Source: Blasia pusilla (Eukaryota; Marchantiophyta; Marchantiopsida; Blasiales). Taken from it: DNA of 64,000 nucleotides. Positions 34,910 through 45,608 of the stretch are shown here, in pieces. Position 1 is the stretch's first letter; each line of letters starts with the position of its first letter. Both the position numbers and the translations under genes were made by a program. The stretch spans positions 6,820,001 to 6,884,000 of the forward strand of contig CM114271.1 in NCBI GenBank assembly GCA_050084515.1, read 5' to 3'. Below the pieces are notes generated by a model. The model was not told the origin of the DNA, made no database searches, and saw only the letters and a list, made by a program, of their open reading frames with translations.

Positions 34910-35480
34910 GAGTGGCAACCCTTGGTGGTTGTGAGGCTATGGTGCATGGGATTCGCTCCACTCTTGATATTCATCCAAAGTGGATGGCAATTCAAGTCGA
35001 TGTGGCTAACGTCTTTAATTATTATCTCGTGCGGCCATCTTTGAGGAGTTATGCTATGCATGAGGATAACTTGTGAGTCTCATTCTATTTGTCTGATCCT
35101 TCTATATATGCCTATAATACGCCCTTTATCTATTCTCATCATGCTACTTCCGGGGAATATAGTATTCTCCAATCAACTTGTGGCCCACGTCAAGGTGACC
35201 CCATGGGTGGCCCACTCTTTACAATTGCATATTTTTGTGCCCTTCAAACATCACTCCAAGAATTTCTATCTTGTCTTTTCCTTTTTATTGTTGATGATAT
35301 TCACATTATAGGTCCTCTTTCTAAAGTGGTTCCCACTTATACCCATTTTGTGGAGCAACTCTCTTTCTTAAACCTTTAACTCCAACCTAGTAAATGTGGG
35401 GTATGGTCTCCTTCATACCTTCCCTCAACATTCACCATGCCTACTTCTGATTTTTTCATCTGCATTGAAAGGGTTAGGGT
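34910..35480 (+). pseudogene. Reverse transcriptase of R2-like copy 1
   Basis: Split over frames: HGIRSTLDIHPKWMAIQVDV (RT motif with the first Asp), ATSGEYSILQSTCGPRQGDP (template/primer grip) and FLFIVDDIHIIG (catalytic DD box with Val in place of the usual Ala), then QPSKCGVWSP. Frameshifts and stops separate them, so it is dead. The sequence of motifs is that of non-LTR RTs. Confidence 0.75.
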
Positions 35481-35568
35481 TCTTGGGGTCCTAATTGGCT
35501 TCATCGACTATGTCTCGGAGTTGTTGGATGAGGCCCTTTTGAAAGATGTAGAATTCAAATAGCTTCAT

Positions 35569-36138
35569 TTGTTACCTCATCTAGGGGATCCCCAAGTGGC
35601 TTATGGGATTCTCTCCAAATGTTTTCTACGACGTCCTTCCTACCTTCTTCGCACTTGTACTCCCACTTCAACGTTCTTACATCAATTGGCCTCTTTTGAT
35701 GCTTTTATCTTGGCAACTTTTGATCAACTTCTTGGCCTAAATACATTTCAGGGAGAGGATGATGTCTTGGCTTTAGGACAAGCTATCTTGCCTATTTCTT
35801 TTGGAGGGGTAGGGCTTATCTCCACAGTCGCATCTGCTCTAACAGCTTTTTTGGGGAGTTGGGTGTTGGTACCGCCGATTATGGCTTCAAGGTTTCTCCA
35901 AGGAGATACACCTATCTTGATTGATCATTTCGCCCATGTAGAGGAGGGGGACATATTAGTTCAACAAAAATTGAGATTTGCTCGAGTTTTTTTTCCTCTC
36001 GCTATACAAGCAATTTTACCCCCTTTCAGTCAATTGATTACTGAAGGGCTTGATCGACTTCAAGAGCATATCTCAGAGAATTTGCACCAAATCAACTTTT
36101 CCAGGATTCTCTCTAAGGCATCTTGTGATGCTCATTGA
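35569..36138 (+). pseudogene. R2-like copy 1, post-RT (thumb/linker) segment
   Basis: A 189-codon open stretch matching 44179-44870 of copy 2: HLGDPQVAYGILSKCFLRR, GGVGLISTVASALTAFLGSW, SRFLQGDTPILIDH. It corresponds to the region between RT palm and the zinc/endonuclease part. No separate domain is known to me here. Confidence 0.65.
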
Positions 36139-36269
36139 GCTCTTATTCATTCATGTGCGCGTACAGGGGCGGGGGCATGGCTTACTGCAAATCCTCTTAT
36201 TCTTCTATTTTTCTTCCTCAAAGTATATTCTCGATAACTTTGTGGTTACGCCTTGAACTTCCTCATCCT

Positions 36270-36750
36270 TGTCACATCTGAGTAACCGATAGGCCGAGAT
36301 CTATCGTGGATAGGGCGTAGGAGCCAGCGGACTATCTTGAGTGTAACTTTGTCCCATGGTGTCAGATGAGGTTGAGGATAGGTCCATTGTGTCAGGAACG
36401 TCCTTTCTGACAACTTTCATGTTGAGGTCTTTCACAGCCGGGTGACTTGTTGACCAGGTCACCCGCCCCTGGTAACCTGTGTGCACAGGTTACCAAGGAG
36501 AGGGCTACTTTTAGGGGAAGACCCTTTTGGTTCTTCCCAACCCTATATAAGAGAGGAAGATGGCTTTCCTAAGCCATCTTTCTCATGTTGGGCCGTTGGA
36601 GCACCTCCCTTGTATGTGTGTGAGATAGGACTAGGGTGCTAGCGTCCGGATTCCTTGATAGCACAGGATGGACGAGGCTCGATATGTCGATGTAGATTGA
36701 GGAGTGGAGTTTTAGGCCGGGTGTGGCGTTTTTACTACTCTTTATTTTTA
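36270..36750 (+). repeat. LTR block T, left copy of copy B
   Basis: TGTCACATCTGAG start, about 480 bp, ending TTTATTTTTA before CATGAG. It contains the hairpin row and TATA box (CTATATAAG at 36543-36551). It matches 38600-39079 closely and the first ~310 bp of the LTR at 8261. Confidence 0.75.
36439..36580 (+). promoter_or_regulatory. LTR hairpin row with TATA box, copy B
   Basis: Stem 1 CGGGTGAC/GTCACCCG (36439-36465); stem 2 TGGTAACCTGTG/CACAGGTTACCA with a 2-nt loop (36470-36495); stem 3 GGGAAGACCC/GGTTCTTCCC with one mismatch (near 36516-36539); TATA box; stem 4 AAGATGGCTT/AAGCCATCTT with a 4-nt loop (36557-36580). The stems stand in the LTR just before and after the TATA box, so stem 4 probably lies in the 5' leader of the transcript. 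Confidence 0.7.
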
Positions 36751-37799
36751 CATGAGAAAGATGTCAGGGGGCTGGTGGGAATTCGTTGTTTTAAGGTAGG
36801 CAAGCGAGTTGCCTTGGTCGGGAGCCCGTGGAGACGTTGGTTGGGGTCGTATTTTTCATTTTTCTGTTCGAAAGGCCGTGGGCGGAAGCGCTGTCCATTT
36901 TTCTCAGATTTTGCTGGTGCGGATCGATGGGAGACAACAGTAGGGTGTAGCGCAGGTTGTGACGGTAGGTATAGCGTCGTCTAATAGCGGGAATGTCGGG
37001 ATTTAGTAGGAAGGAGAGTTAGGGCTTGCAGCCGTCGGGGGCGCTGACGGGGCGTTTAGGTCAGCGCGCACGGACGGGCGGATGGAGGACAGCGGGCGGA
37101 AATGGCGACGGCGCGCCTCCCCCGCGCATTTATTGCTCAGCCCAAAAGTTGGGGAGGCCCATAGGGGTGCGGGCCAGGCTCCCCTCCCCCGCTTCTCACA
37201 TTTACTACTCTTTTTCTTCCCCTTTGGACGTGGTTGCGCATGGGCAACGTGGTAGGATCGAACGTGGTTGGATGGAGACGTCGTTGAGAGTCTGGATGTG
37301 GTCGAGATCAGGTTCACGTGGTCGGATAGGGTATACGTGGTAGATGGGAGCCGACCATGGTGAGTCAAGTTACATGCCGCGTGTGGGGATGGACGGAGAG
37401 GTTTGCGCGACATGATGTTTTTGGGGCGTGACAGGGCGTTGCGAGAGTTGACGATGGAGGAGCAGTGCGCATGATGCCGACAGGTTGTCCGCATCTATTG
37501 ACGGGAGGATCGACGTGTTGGTCGAGGAGAGTGTTGTGTTGCGGAGGTTGTCATATCACGTGGAGGAATGCATGTTGACGGTGCAACAGATTGGAGGGCG
37601 TGATCACGTTACGCATTCGAGTCCCTTTTCCCGCACTTGTCATGTGTGATTGAGAGTGTTGGATATCGGGTAGTAGCTGGTGCTAGGTGGGTGCAGTGAT
37701 GGTGACGAGTGTAGATTCTTTTCATATGTAGCATGTTGGTGGATATATACCGGTTGCCGAGTAGGGGTCGCGTGTATACAGATTCTTTCAGGAGCAGAT

Positions 37800-38165
37800 T
37801 GAGTACTTGGGACACACCATATACCCGAGTGGGTTAGGCGTTCAACAAACGAAGGTAGAGGCTATTGCGTAGATTCCACGCCCTACAGATGTGAGTCGAG
37901 TCCGAGCATTTCTTAGACTTGCGAACTTCTATCGACGGTATGTCAAGGGTTTTAGTGCGATCGCAAAGTCTTTGACCTTGTTGACGAGACTTGATCAGGT
38001 CTGGTTGTGGGGAGATAATCAGGAGCGAGCATTTCAGGAGCTCAAGGACAAGTTGACGTCCTCACCCATTTTACAGAGACCGGTTAGGGGTCGCCCATTC
38101 CAATTACATACGGATTGGAGCATGTTGGGTCTAGGAGCAGTGCTTACTCAGAGGGATGACGTGGA
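37800..38165 (+). pseudogene. Gypsy RT thumb / RNase H fragment of copy B
   Basis: The plus-strand frame 37891-38241 contains VRAFLRLANFYRRYVKGFSA, then LTRLDQVWLWGDNQERAFQE, LKDKLTSSPILQRP, FQLHTDWSMLGLGAVLTQ, the classic Ty3/gypsy RT-to-RNase H stretch. At about 38165 it changes into the integrase-tail/PHD sequence by an internal deletion of the whole integrase core. Confidence 0.85.
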
Positions 38166-38177
38166 GAGGGAGTTGAT

Positions 38178-38384
38178 GTGGCGCCACATCATCACGCTCG
38201 GACGGTGGATCCGAGCTTGGCAGTGGTACCTGCAGGCTTGAGGTGTATGTTGTGCGGATCTGCAAGGGGTGCAGCCACCATGTTGGTATATGATGGTTGT
38301 TCTCGATGGTGGCATGTGTCATGTCTGACCCCCCCTCTTGATGTGGTTCCCACGGGACGATGGATGTGTCCAAGATGTGTATAG
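38178..38384 (+). pseudogene. PHD-like finger of gypsy integrase, copy B
   Basis: A 68-codon frame: LRCMLCGSARGA, MLVYDGC, WWHVSC, VPTGRWMCPRC. Same finger as at 4827-5453. The third metal ligand is Tyr (TAT) where copy C has Cys (TGT). The rest of the C4HC3 pattern is present. Confidence 0.75.
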
Positions 38385-38460
38385 GGTAGTAGGTCATGTT
38401 AGATAGATGTGATATTTTCTATCTGGAGTTGGGGGGATCCAATTGCTAGCTAGGGGGCGG

Positions 38461-38597
38461 TTGTGTGATCTCCATGTATATGTATGAGTTGATTTTTGTA
38501 CATGTGTGGATCGACCCGTGTGTGGGAAAGATTGGTATTGTGTGGTGTAGATATGGCCAGCGATGTATGTTGTGTAGCGATATGTATGCGCATGACA
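38461..38597 (+). repeat. LTR-associated block R, inner copy
   Basis: 137 bp between the purine tract and block T, ending CGCATGACA. The junction with block T reads TGACAGCTGTCA, a perfect 12-bp palindrome. Confidence 0.7.
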
Positions 38598-38599
38598 GC

Positions 38600-39079
38600 T
38601 GTCACATCTGAGTAGCCGATAGGCCGAGATCTATCGTGGATAGGGCGTAGGAGCCAACGGACTATCTTGAGTGTAACTTTGTCCCACGGTGTGGGATGAG
38701 GTTGAGGATAGGTCCATTGTGTCAGGAATGTCATTTCTGACAACTTTCATGTTGAGGTCTTTCATAGCCGGGTGACTTGTTGACTGAGTCACCCGCCTGG
38801 TAACTTTGTCTGTGCGAGTTATCAAGGAGAGGGCTATTTTTAGGGGAAGAGCCTTTTGGCTCTTCCCAACCCTATATAAGAGAGGAAGATGGCTTTCCTA
38901 AGCCATCTTTCTCATGTTGGGCCGTCGGAGCACATCCCTTGTATGTGTGTGAGATAGGACCATGGTGCTAGCGTCCGGATTCTTTGATAGCACAGGGTGG
39001 ACGAGGCTCGATATGTCGATGTAGATTGAGGAGTGGATTTGTAGGCCGGGTGTGCCATTTTAACTACTCTTTATTTTTG
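38600..39079 (+). repeat. LTR block T, right copy of copy B
   Basis: About 480 bp starting TGTCACATCTGAG. It contains hairpin stems 1-4 with stem 3 perfect (GGGAAGAGCC/GGCTCTTCCC) and stem 2 reduced to GGTAACT/AGTTATC. TATA box CTATATAAG near 38872. Confidence 0.75.
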
Positions 39080-39216
39080 TTGTGTGATCTCCATGTATAT
39101 GTATGAGTTGAGTTTTGTATAGGTGTGGATCGACCCGTGTGTGGGGAAGATCGGTGTTGTGTGGTGTAGATGTGACCAGCGATGTATGTTGTGTAGCGAT
39201 ATGTATGCGCACGACA
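39080..39216 (+). repeat. LTR-associated block R, outer copy
   Basis: A second R copy directly after block T, ending CGCACGACA next to the R2-like flank TCCTTCTCTG. Its presence on this side and absence on the left side gives the shifted ends of the insertion. Confidence 0.7.
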
Positions 39217-39758
39217 TCCTTCTCTGTGTGTTAGATGTGTCTAATTGTGTATGCGGTGATCTTATTGATGAAAAGGGTATCCATATTCTTTGATGTGCAC
39301 ATGGTGGAGAACGAAAGTCCATTCATGATGCCATTAGAGAGGCAATAGCATCGGTGGCTCGTACTGCATGGTACACCGTCGGGCAAGATCAGCTCCATGT
39401 CCTACCTTCAACTACATATTCAACCTCTTGTCGGAGAGTTGACCTTCTTATGTCTCAAGGTGGATTCTTGACACTAGGTGATGCGGTGGTTGCTAATCCA
39501 ACACGTTTTGACTTGGTGTGTTTAACCGCACATACCAAAGGTTCGGCGGCCAAAGCAACAGCAAGAATCAAGGAGTTAGGTCATGTTGTGGGACATATGA
39601 GTGATGGATTTATTCTTTTTACAGGGGAAGTATTCGGTCATTTACATATGTCTTTTGATACTTTCCTGAAAACATGTGCTCACCACTCCCTCGAGAATCA
39701 TCACCTTGCCCCTTCATGTAGTCATTCTCTCTCTGTAGTTACTACTTATTTTTGGTAA
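39217..39758 (+). pseudogene. REL-endonuclease region of R2-like copy 1
   Basis: Homologous to 44889-45608. It keeps RRVDLLMSQGGFLTLGDAVV, AHTKGSAAKATARIKELGH and FGHLHMSFDTFLKTCAHHS. Upstream, the CxC...HxxxC zinc motif is damaged by frame breaks between 39217 and 39354. Confidence 0.7.
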
Positions 39759-39995
39759 TGCATCTCAATGTCCTTACAACATGCACAAGCCTTGCCATTG
39801 ATACGTTGTGTGGAATTGATGATAATCGTCTAATCGTCTAACCAACCACTAGTGTTCTTGTCAAATTTGTTTCATGTTATCAGTCGTGTAACTCATTGAG
39901 TTGGTGTTTGTGTTGGCTAGTTGTCATTTTTCTTTTTGCATTCTATTATGCATCTTTTACTTCTCTTTGAGGTTTGTCATTATAATAAAATGGAT

Positions 39996-40559
39996 GGTTT
40001 TACTAGTAAACTTCTTATGCATGCATGATATATAACTATCAATGTAATTTTTTTCATTTTTAGTGAATTATATTTTAAAAAATGAATATCCTATAACTGA
40101 TTTAAAAGTAAAGAGGTACATGGCCTTCTCAAAATAAAAAAAATTCATTCTTGGTAAGAACCCACTTTGAGGAAGTCATGCTTTGATAGTGTAGATGATT
40201 TTTGAATCCCTTCTTGTACTCTTGATAAATTATGAAGAGATGCTCATTTTTTCAAGTTTTGTATTCCTCTCCGATCTTAAAAGAGAAGTAGTTATGATTT
40301 ACTCAACAGATTTTGAGAGTCAGACATCAGGACAAATATCTTTTGGGCAGGTTAGGTGGGGTAACAAACAAAGTTAGGGCGGACAGAAACATCCATCCAT
40401 GATACGCTAGTGTACTACCAAAACAACATGCACATTTAAAAAAATAAAATCTATCTTCTTGGTCGAATTACAAATTTATGCAAATAAATAAAGTATGTAA
40501 GTATTTTCTCTTCTTACCATTAGAATTATTTGATGCCATTCTTACAAAGGGAAGCCTTG
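39996..40559. other. AT-rich spacer
   Basis: Nothing recognised. Confidence 0.4.
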
Positions 40560-41240
40560 GTTTCACTTTTAGTGGTGGAAAATAAGTGGATGTTTAGTGG
40601 TCCATATAACAGGTCCATATCGTGTTCATTGGTCGTGAGAAAAGCGGTTGTTGCTATTTGTCCAACGAAAAACGTAATCTCTACAGCCCTGCCCTACCGA
40701 GATTCCCTCATTGACCGGTCCGTCAAACAGCGGGTCGCTGTGATTGGTTGGTGTGTAAGGACCGGTAAGGGCGTGGAAACGAACCGCTGGAATCTACTGC
40801 AGATCATTTTCTTTGCTTTTTCTTTCTTTGTTTCTCCTTGGGTTAAGGATCCTGGTTGGCCTTTTCTCCCCTGGAGAAGACCCGGACGTGCACGCGGTGT
40901 CCTCGAGTTCCGGGATAGACGGGCACCCTTTACGCCGACACCGACGGCGACTGTCTCATTGGCCGAAAAGTTTTAAAGTGTCCTGCCCTGATTCCTGAAG
41001 GCCGCAGGTTCCGGTACGGAGCAGACACTAACGCCACGCGTTGTAGCCAATGCAGCCCTCCCATATGGCTGTCATCCGGTGCGCTTTGCGTTACACAGTG
41101 ATATGCGGGAGGCATTTCATAATATTTCTACCAAATATCGAGAACGAGAAAGAACTGGTCTGGTTGGCTGGCGTTTCGAGCTATCTTAACCCGTAAAGGC
41201 CCGACTCCTTTTCTCAACGAGAAAACACGAAGTATCTTTG
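40560..41240. other. GC-rich island without an identified gene
   Basis: Base composition rises sharply (runs such as GACGGGCACCC and CCGACACCGACGGCGACTG). A 148-codon plus frame (40530-40976) has no motif. A CCAAT word on the minus strand (GGCCAATGAGA) and the composition would suit a promoter or a truncated gene edge. The 3' limit is the target site of the R2-like copy 2. Confidence 0.3.
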
Positions 41241-42555
41241 AACATCCAATGGGTTTCAGGCGGAGGAGATGAAGGGACATCTAAAAAATTTGCTTGTAAT
41301 TATTTCCATGGTGATTAATTTTTTCAATCTAAGACCGTTGATCTTACCAAGCTTGAACTTTGGGATCTTTTTATTTCCACTTCAGATTGAGTTTTCCAAA
41401 GTTCTTGGGATCTTTGGACTTCCTCCTCTCCTAAATGTGTTCATAAAGTCTTATACGCAATTTCACACATAGCGCTCTCCTTATAAAGTGATACTGGATT
41501 ACCATCACTTCAAGAGATTCCTCTTGCTTTTCTGAATCTTTTGATACGGACTGGATTTAACATTACGAACTCATTTCCTCATAATAGTCATTGGTGGATG
41601 GCTTACTTACTCCTCACATCCTCTTTTTTGGTGTTTCCAATTTCTTTCATAACTTTCTTCTAAAGTGTCGGTTTTTTACGTATTTGGGCTTGTTTCTATC
41701 GTCTTGACGAGCTCGTTCTTTTCATATCAAGTAAGTTTTCTAGTTTTTCTTTCTTCTCCGTAGGCGCCTATTATTGTGTACGGGTTTGTTTTAGGTCAAT
41801 TCCTCCGAAAAGTCTTCCTTGCTCTTTCAACTCTTTACCTTACTGTTTTGCCCCTACATACGTTTGCCATCTCCTTAAGGACAATAGAAATTTATATTCT
41901 TGAGCCACCTCTTCTGATACCATATAGATCACTTTTGCTTTTCAATTGCTTTTTATCATTTTCTTATAGTAATTTTCAATCATAAATTTTGTATTGCCTA
42001 ATCTTCTTCTCTCCATCTAAATTTCTTTTGGACGGATTCCACTACTTTTGTTTTTCTCGTTACCCTCATGCTTTCTCAAAACCACGTTTCATATGTCTTC
42101 CCTTGTCTTCAATGACTTGCCTACCTTTGCTTCTATGTCATCAGAGTTGGAGTTGGATTCTCCATCGACTCGCTTATCTGGTTTTACACGCCCTCCTACA
42201 ACCGTAACCTCTCCCCCTGGTTCACCTCCTCATCGTAGATCTTGCCATTTTCCTCCAAATGCTAATACATCCATTGCACTCGCTACATTTCTTCCGGATT
42301 CTCCTCTTCTCCCCTCTTTGTCTTGTCCTATTGAGCCTAATCTTGATCCAACATTACCGAATCCTGCTACTTTGCCAACTCCACATATCTCATCTATGCC
42401 CTTGCTTCCAACTCCCATCTATTCTACCCTTATCTCCCCTCTTCCTCCTCCTCCTTCCCCAACCTACTTACCCCCTCATCATCGTCCATCATCACATCTT
42501 GCACCTCCCACCTCCTCTCCTTGTAACCCTTCTACTTCTGCATTTGTACCAAAGG

Positions 42556-43316
42556 TTCGTTGCATACCTTGTGGTTAGGAGTTTGCTCCTAATGGAATCA
42601 AAAGACTTCAGAGGTATTGTCGATCCATGCATGGGCCTTCAATCCCTAACCCGATACCACCTTCTACTACACTCCCCACAACAACTGCTTCGACATGGTT
42701 AAGCCAAATTGATCTCCTTCGCTCTTTCCATCCAAGTCTTCCTCATCCTAGACTCTACACTCGTATTCCTATTGCTCTTCGCCCCATCACCCAACAAGCT
42801 TTTCTTTTCCCATTAAACAGATTAGCGCGTGATCCCATAGATATCAATGCTTGGTATCTCCTATTACTCTTCCCACAATGGGTTTTAGTCCTCCCTCCAA
42901 GGGGTGGTGCGACGGGTCATCGTGAAACCTCCACACGTATTCAACGCTTGATGTCTGGAGATTGGGAGAATCTTCAGAATGAGCATGTACTTCGAGCAGA
43001 GGCCTTAGCTGCGGCTTATCCCACTCAACATGCCAATCATGGGAGGCCTTCAATACAACAACGTCTTGGACGAAGTCTACTTTTGGGGCAGGCTGGTAAG
43101 TTTTCACGTGCAACTCGGTCATTGGGTCCTCTTTCTCCGGCGGTTCGAAGTGCAAAAATAGTGGCTTTCTTAGAAGCTCTTCACCCTCCTTCAAGTGGCG
43201 ATCCTCCACCTTTTGTGGAAGACTATGCAATGGACCTTGACTTGGAGCTTTTCATAAGGGCCTTTCTGCGTACTCCTCGCTTATCAGCAAGTGGGCTATC
43301 AGGGATGGTTTTTTAG
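42556..43316 (+). pseudogene. N-terminal region of R2-like copy 2 with C2H2-type finger
   Basis: CIPCG, a stop codon, then EFAPNGIKRLQRYCRSMHG gives Cys-x2-Cys ... Phe ... Leu ... His spacing of a DNA-binding finger, as R2 proteins have before the RT. The next 229-codon frame (42627-43316) includes HPSLPHPRLYTRIPIALRP, QRLMSGDWENLQNEHV and AVRSAKIVAFLEALHPPSS, the conserved pre-RT stretch. A stop at VF* (43314) ends it before the RT. Confidence 0.65.
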
Positions 43317-43559
43317 CATCTCCGCGATTGCTTTATTGCGGCAGATTCAACAAGTGGCTTTGTCTCTCTATATAAGGTGTGTGCACTTATGGTGGAAAGT
43401 CGTCTCCCATTCTCTATCTCTAGGCTCTTAGGGGCTTGTCATTTTTTGGCTATGGATAAGCCTCCTTCATATATGCGCCCTTTGGCTATTGGAGAGGTTT
43501 TATATCGCTTGGTTAGTCGATACCTATGCTTGTAATTTAGTCCTCACTTATTTCCTCAT

Positions 43560-44180
43560 CAATTTGGAGTGGCAACTCTTGGAGGTTGTGAGGTTGTGGT
43601 GCATGGGATTCGCTCCACTCTTTATATTCATCCAGATTGAGTAGCAAATCAAGTCGATGTGGTTAACACATTCAATTCAGTTTCTCGTGCGGCCATCTTT
43701 GAGGAGTTACGTCGTGCAGGAGAACAACTTGCAAGCCTCATTCCATTTGTTCGCTCCTTCTATGCCTATGATACGCCCATTATCTATTCTCATCATGCTA
43801 CTTCTGGGGAATATAGTATTCTACAATCGGCTTGTGCCACACGTCAAGGTGATCCCATGGGTGGCCCACTCTTTTCCATTTCTCATTTTTGTGCCCTTTG
43901 AGCATCAGCGCAAGTATTTCCATCTTGTCTTTTCCCTTCTATTATTGATGACACTCACATTATAAGTCCTCCTTCTGAAGTGGTTCCTGCTTATACCCAT
44001 ATTTGTGGAGCAACTCTCTTTCTTAAACCTTTAACTCCAACCTAGTAAATGTGGAGTATGGTCTCCTTCGTCCCTTCCCTCAACATTCACTGCACCTACT
44101 CCTGATTTTCCCATCTACATTGAAGGGGTTAGGGTTCTCGGGGTCCCAATTGACTTCATCGACTATGTCTCAAAGTTCTT
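43560..44180 (+). pseudogene. Reverse transcriptase of R2-like copy 2
   Basis: Motifs in order: HGIRSTLYIHP, VANQVDVVNTFNSVSRAAIF (first Asp of the catalytic set), SGEYSILQSACATRQGDPMG, SIIDDTHIISP (DD box, Ile instead of Ala). Stops interrupt it near 43640 and 43900 and a shift occurs near 44000. Sequence from 43659-43901 is continuous. Confidence 0.8.
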
Positions 44181-44870
44181 GGATGAGGCCCTTTTGAAAG
44201 ACGTGGAATGGCTTCATTTGTTACCTCATCTAGGGGATCCCCAAGTAGCTTATGGGATTCTCTCCCAATATTTTCTACGACTTCCTTCCTACCTTCTTCA
44301 CATTTGTCCTCCCACTTCAAGGTTCTTACATCGGTTGGCCTCTTTTGACGCTTCTATCTTGGCAAGTTTTGGTCAACTTCTTGGCCCAAATACCTTTGAG
44401 GAAGAGGATGGTGTCTTGGCTTCACGACAAGCTATATTGCCTTTGTTTTTAGAGGGGTGGGACTGTCCTCCACAGTCGCATCTGCTCTCGCATCCTTTTT
44501 GGGGAGTTGGGCGTTGGTAGCACCGATTATGGCTTCAAGGCTTCTCCAAGGAGATACACTTATCTTGATGGATCATATTGCCCATGTAGAGGAGGGAGAC
44601 TTGTTATTTCAACAAAAATTGAGATCTACACAAGCTATTCTTCCTCTTGCTACACAAGCAATTCTACCCCCTTTCAGTCAATTGATTACGGAAGGGCTTG
44701 ATCGACTTCAAGAGCATATATCCGAGAATGTGCATCAAATCAACTTTTCCAACATTCTCTCTAAGGCATCCTCTAACGCTCATCGAGCTCGTCAGCGTTC
44801 ATGTGCGCGTACCGGAGCCGGGGCGTGGCTTATTGCAAATCCTCTTATTCTTCCATTTTGTCTTCCTTGA
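44179..44870 (+). pseudogene. R2-like copy 2, post-RT segment
   Basis: Two overlapping frames (44179-44520 and 44457-44870) joined by a +1 slip near 44457. They carry LLPHLGDPQVAYGILSQYF, STVASALASFLGSWALVAPI and AHRARQRSCARTGAGAWLIA, the last a basic strip just before the zinc motif. Confidence 0.7.
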
Positions 44871-44888
44871 AGTATATTCTCGAAAGCA

Positions 44889-45608
44889 TTGCGGTTACGT
44901 CTTGGACTTCCCCATCCTTCTGTGTTAGGTGTGCCAAATTGTGTATGCGAGGATCCCATTGATTCCAAGGGTATCCATATTCTCCGATGTGCACATGGTA
45001 GAGAACGAACGGCCACATATGATGTCATTAGAGAGGTGGTAGCATCGGTGGCTCGTAATGCAGGATACACCGTCAGGCAAGAGCAACTCCGTGTCCTACC
45101 TTCAACCACACAAGAAACCTCTCGTCGGAGAGTAGATCTTGTTCTGTCTCGAGGTGGATTGCGAACACTAGGTGATGCAGTGGTTGTTGATCCAACACCT
45201 TCTAACTTGGTGTGTCGAGCCGCACATACCAAAGGTTCGGCGGCCAAAGCAACAGCAAGAATCAAAGAGTTAGGTTATGTTGTGGGACATGTGAATGATG
45301 GATTTATTCCTTTTGCAGTGGAAGTATTCGGTCATTTACATGTATCTTTTGATAATTTCCTGAAAATATGTGCATACCACTCCCTCGAGAATCATCACCT
45401 TGCCCCTTCCCGTAGTCCTTCTCTCTCTGTAGTTACTACTTATTTTTGGCAATGCATCTCAATGGCCTTACAACGTGCACAAGCCTTGGCATTGATACGT
45501 CATGCGCATGTGGTGGGGGATCGCTCGCCTTGTCGTCCATTCACGTTTGAACAACCACTCGTGTTCTTGTCAGATTTTTTTCACGCTATCAATCGTGTAG
45601 CTCGTTGA
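44889..45608 (+). pseudogene. CCHC-like zinc motif and restriction-like endonuclease, copy 2
   Basis: A 239-codon open frame to the element's stop. NCVCEDPIDSKGIHILRCAHG (Cys-x-Cys ... His-x3-Cys) is the zinc knuckle near residue 18-35. RRRVDLVLS, GDAVVVDPT and ATARIKELGY give the D ... D ... K pattern of the PD-(D/E)xK nuclease fold used by R2-type elements to nick their target. The C-terminus (FDNFLKICAYHS ... SMALQRAQALALIRHAHVVGD) is the part shared with the 5S-headed retroposon at 27.5-27.8 kb. This frame has no stop, so it is the best preserved part of the element. Confidence 0.8.

Larger units (their letters stand above)
36270..39216 (+). mobile_element. Gypsy-derived insertion with PHD-type integrase remnant (copy B)
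   Basis: It splits R2-like copy 1; TCCT (or ATCCT) flanks it at 36265-36269 and 39216-39220. Left LTR block T is 36270-36750, the interior 36751-38460 holds an RT/RNase H fragment (37800-38165) joined by deletion to the PHD-like finger (38178-38384). Then come a purine tract (GGGGGCGG), block R (38461-38597), block T (38600-39079) and block R again (39080-39216). The left end lacks R, so the outer ends are shifted relative to the inner junction. Confidence 0.75.
33250..39995 (+). mobile_element. R2-like non-LTR retrotransposon, copy 1, interrupted
   Basis: Homologous to the full copy at 41249-45737. The left part is 33250-36269 and the right part 39217-39995; the gap is the gypsy-derived insertion at 36270-39216. 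The RT lies at about 34910-35480 in broken frames (GPRQGDPMGGPLF and FIVDDIHIIGP); the endonuclease is at 39217-39758. Relative to copy 2 about 700 bp are missing near 34490, where a hairpin marks the junction. The 3' end matches copy 2 up to TAATAAAATGGAT. Confidence 0.8.

Noticed and set aside
37003-37494. 163-codon minus-strand frame inside the gypsy insertion
   Set aside because: Antisense to the element, with a plus frame of similar length over the same bases; composition-driven.
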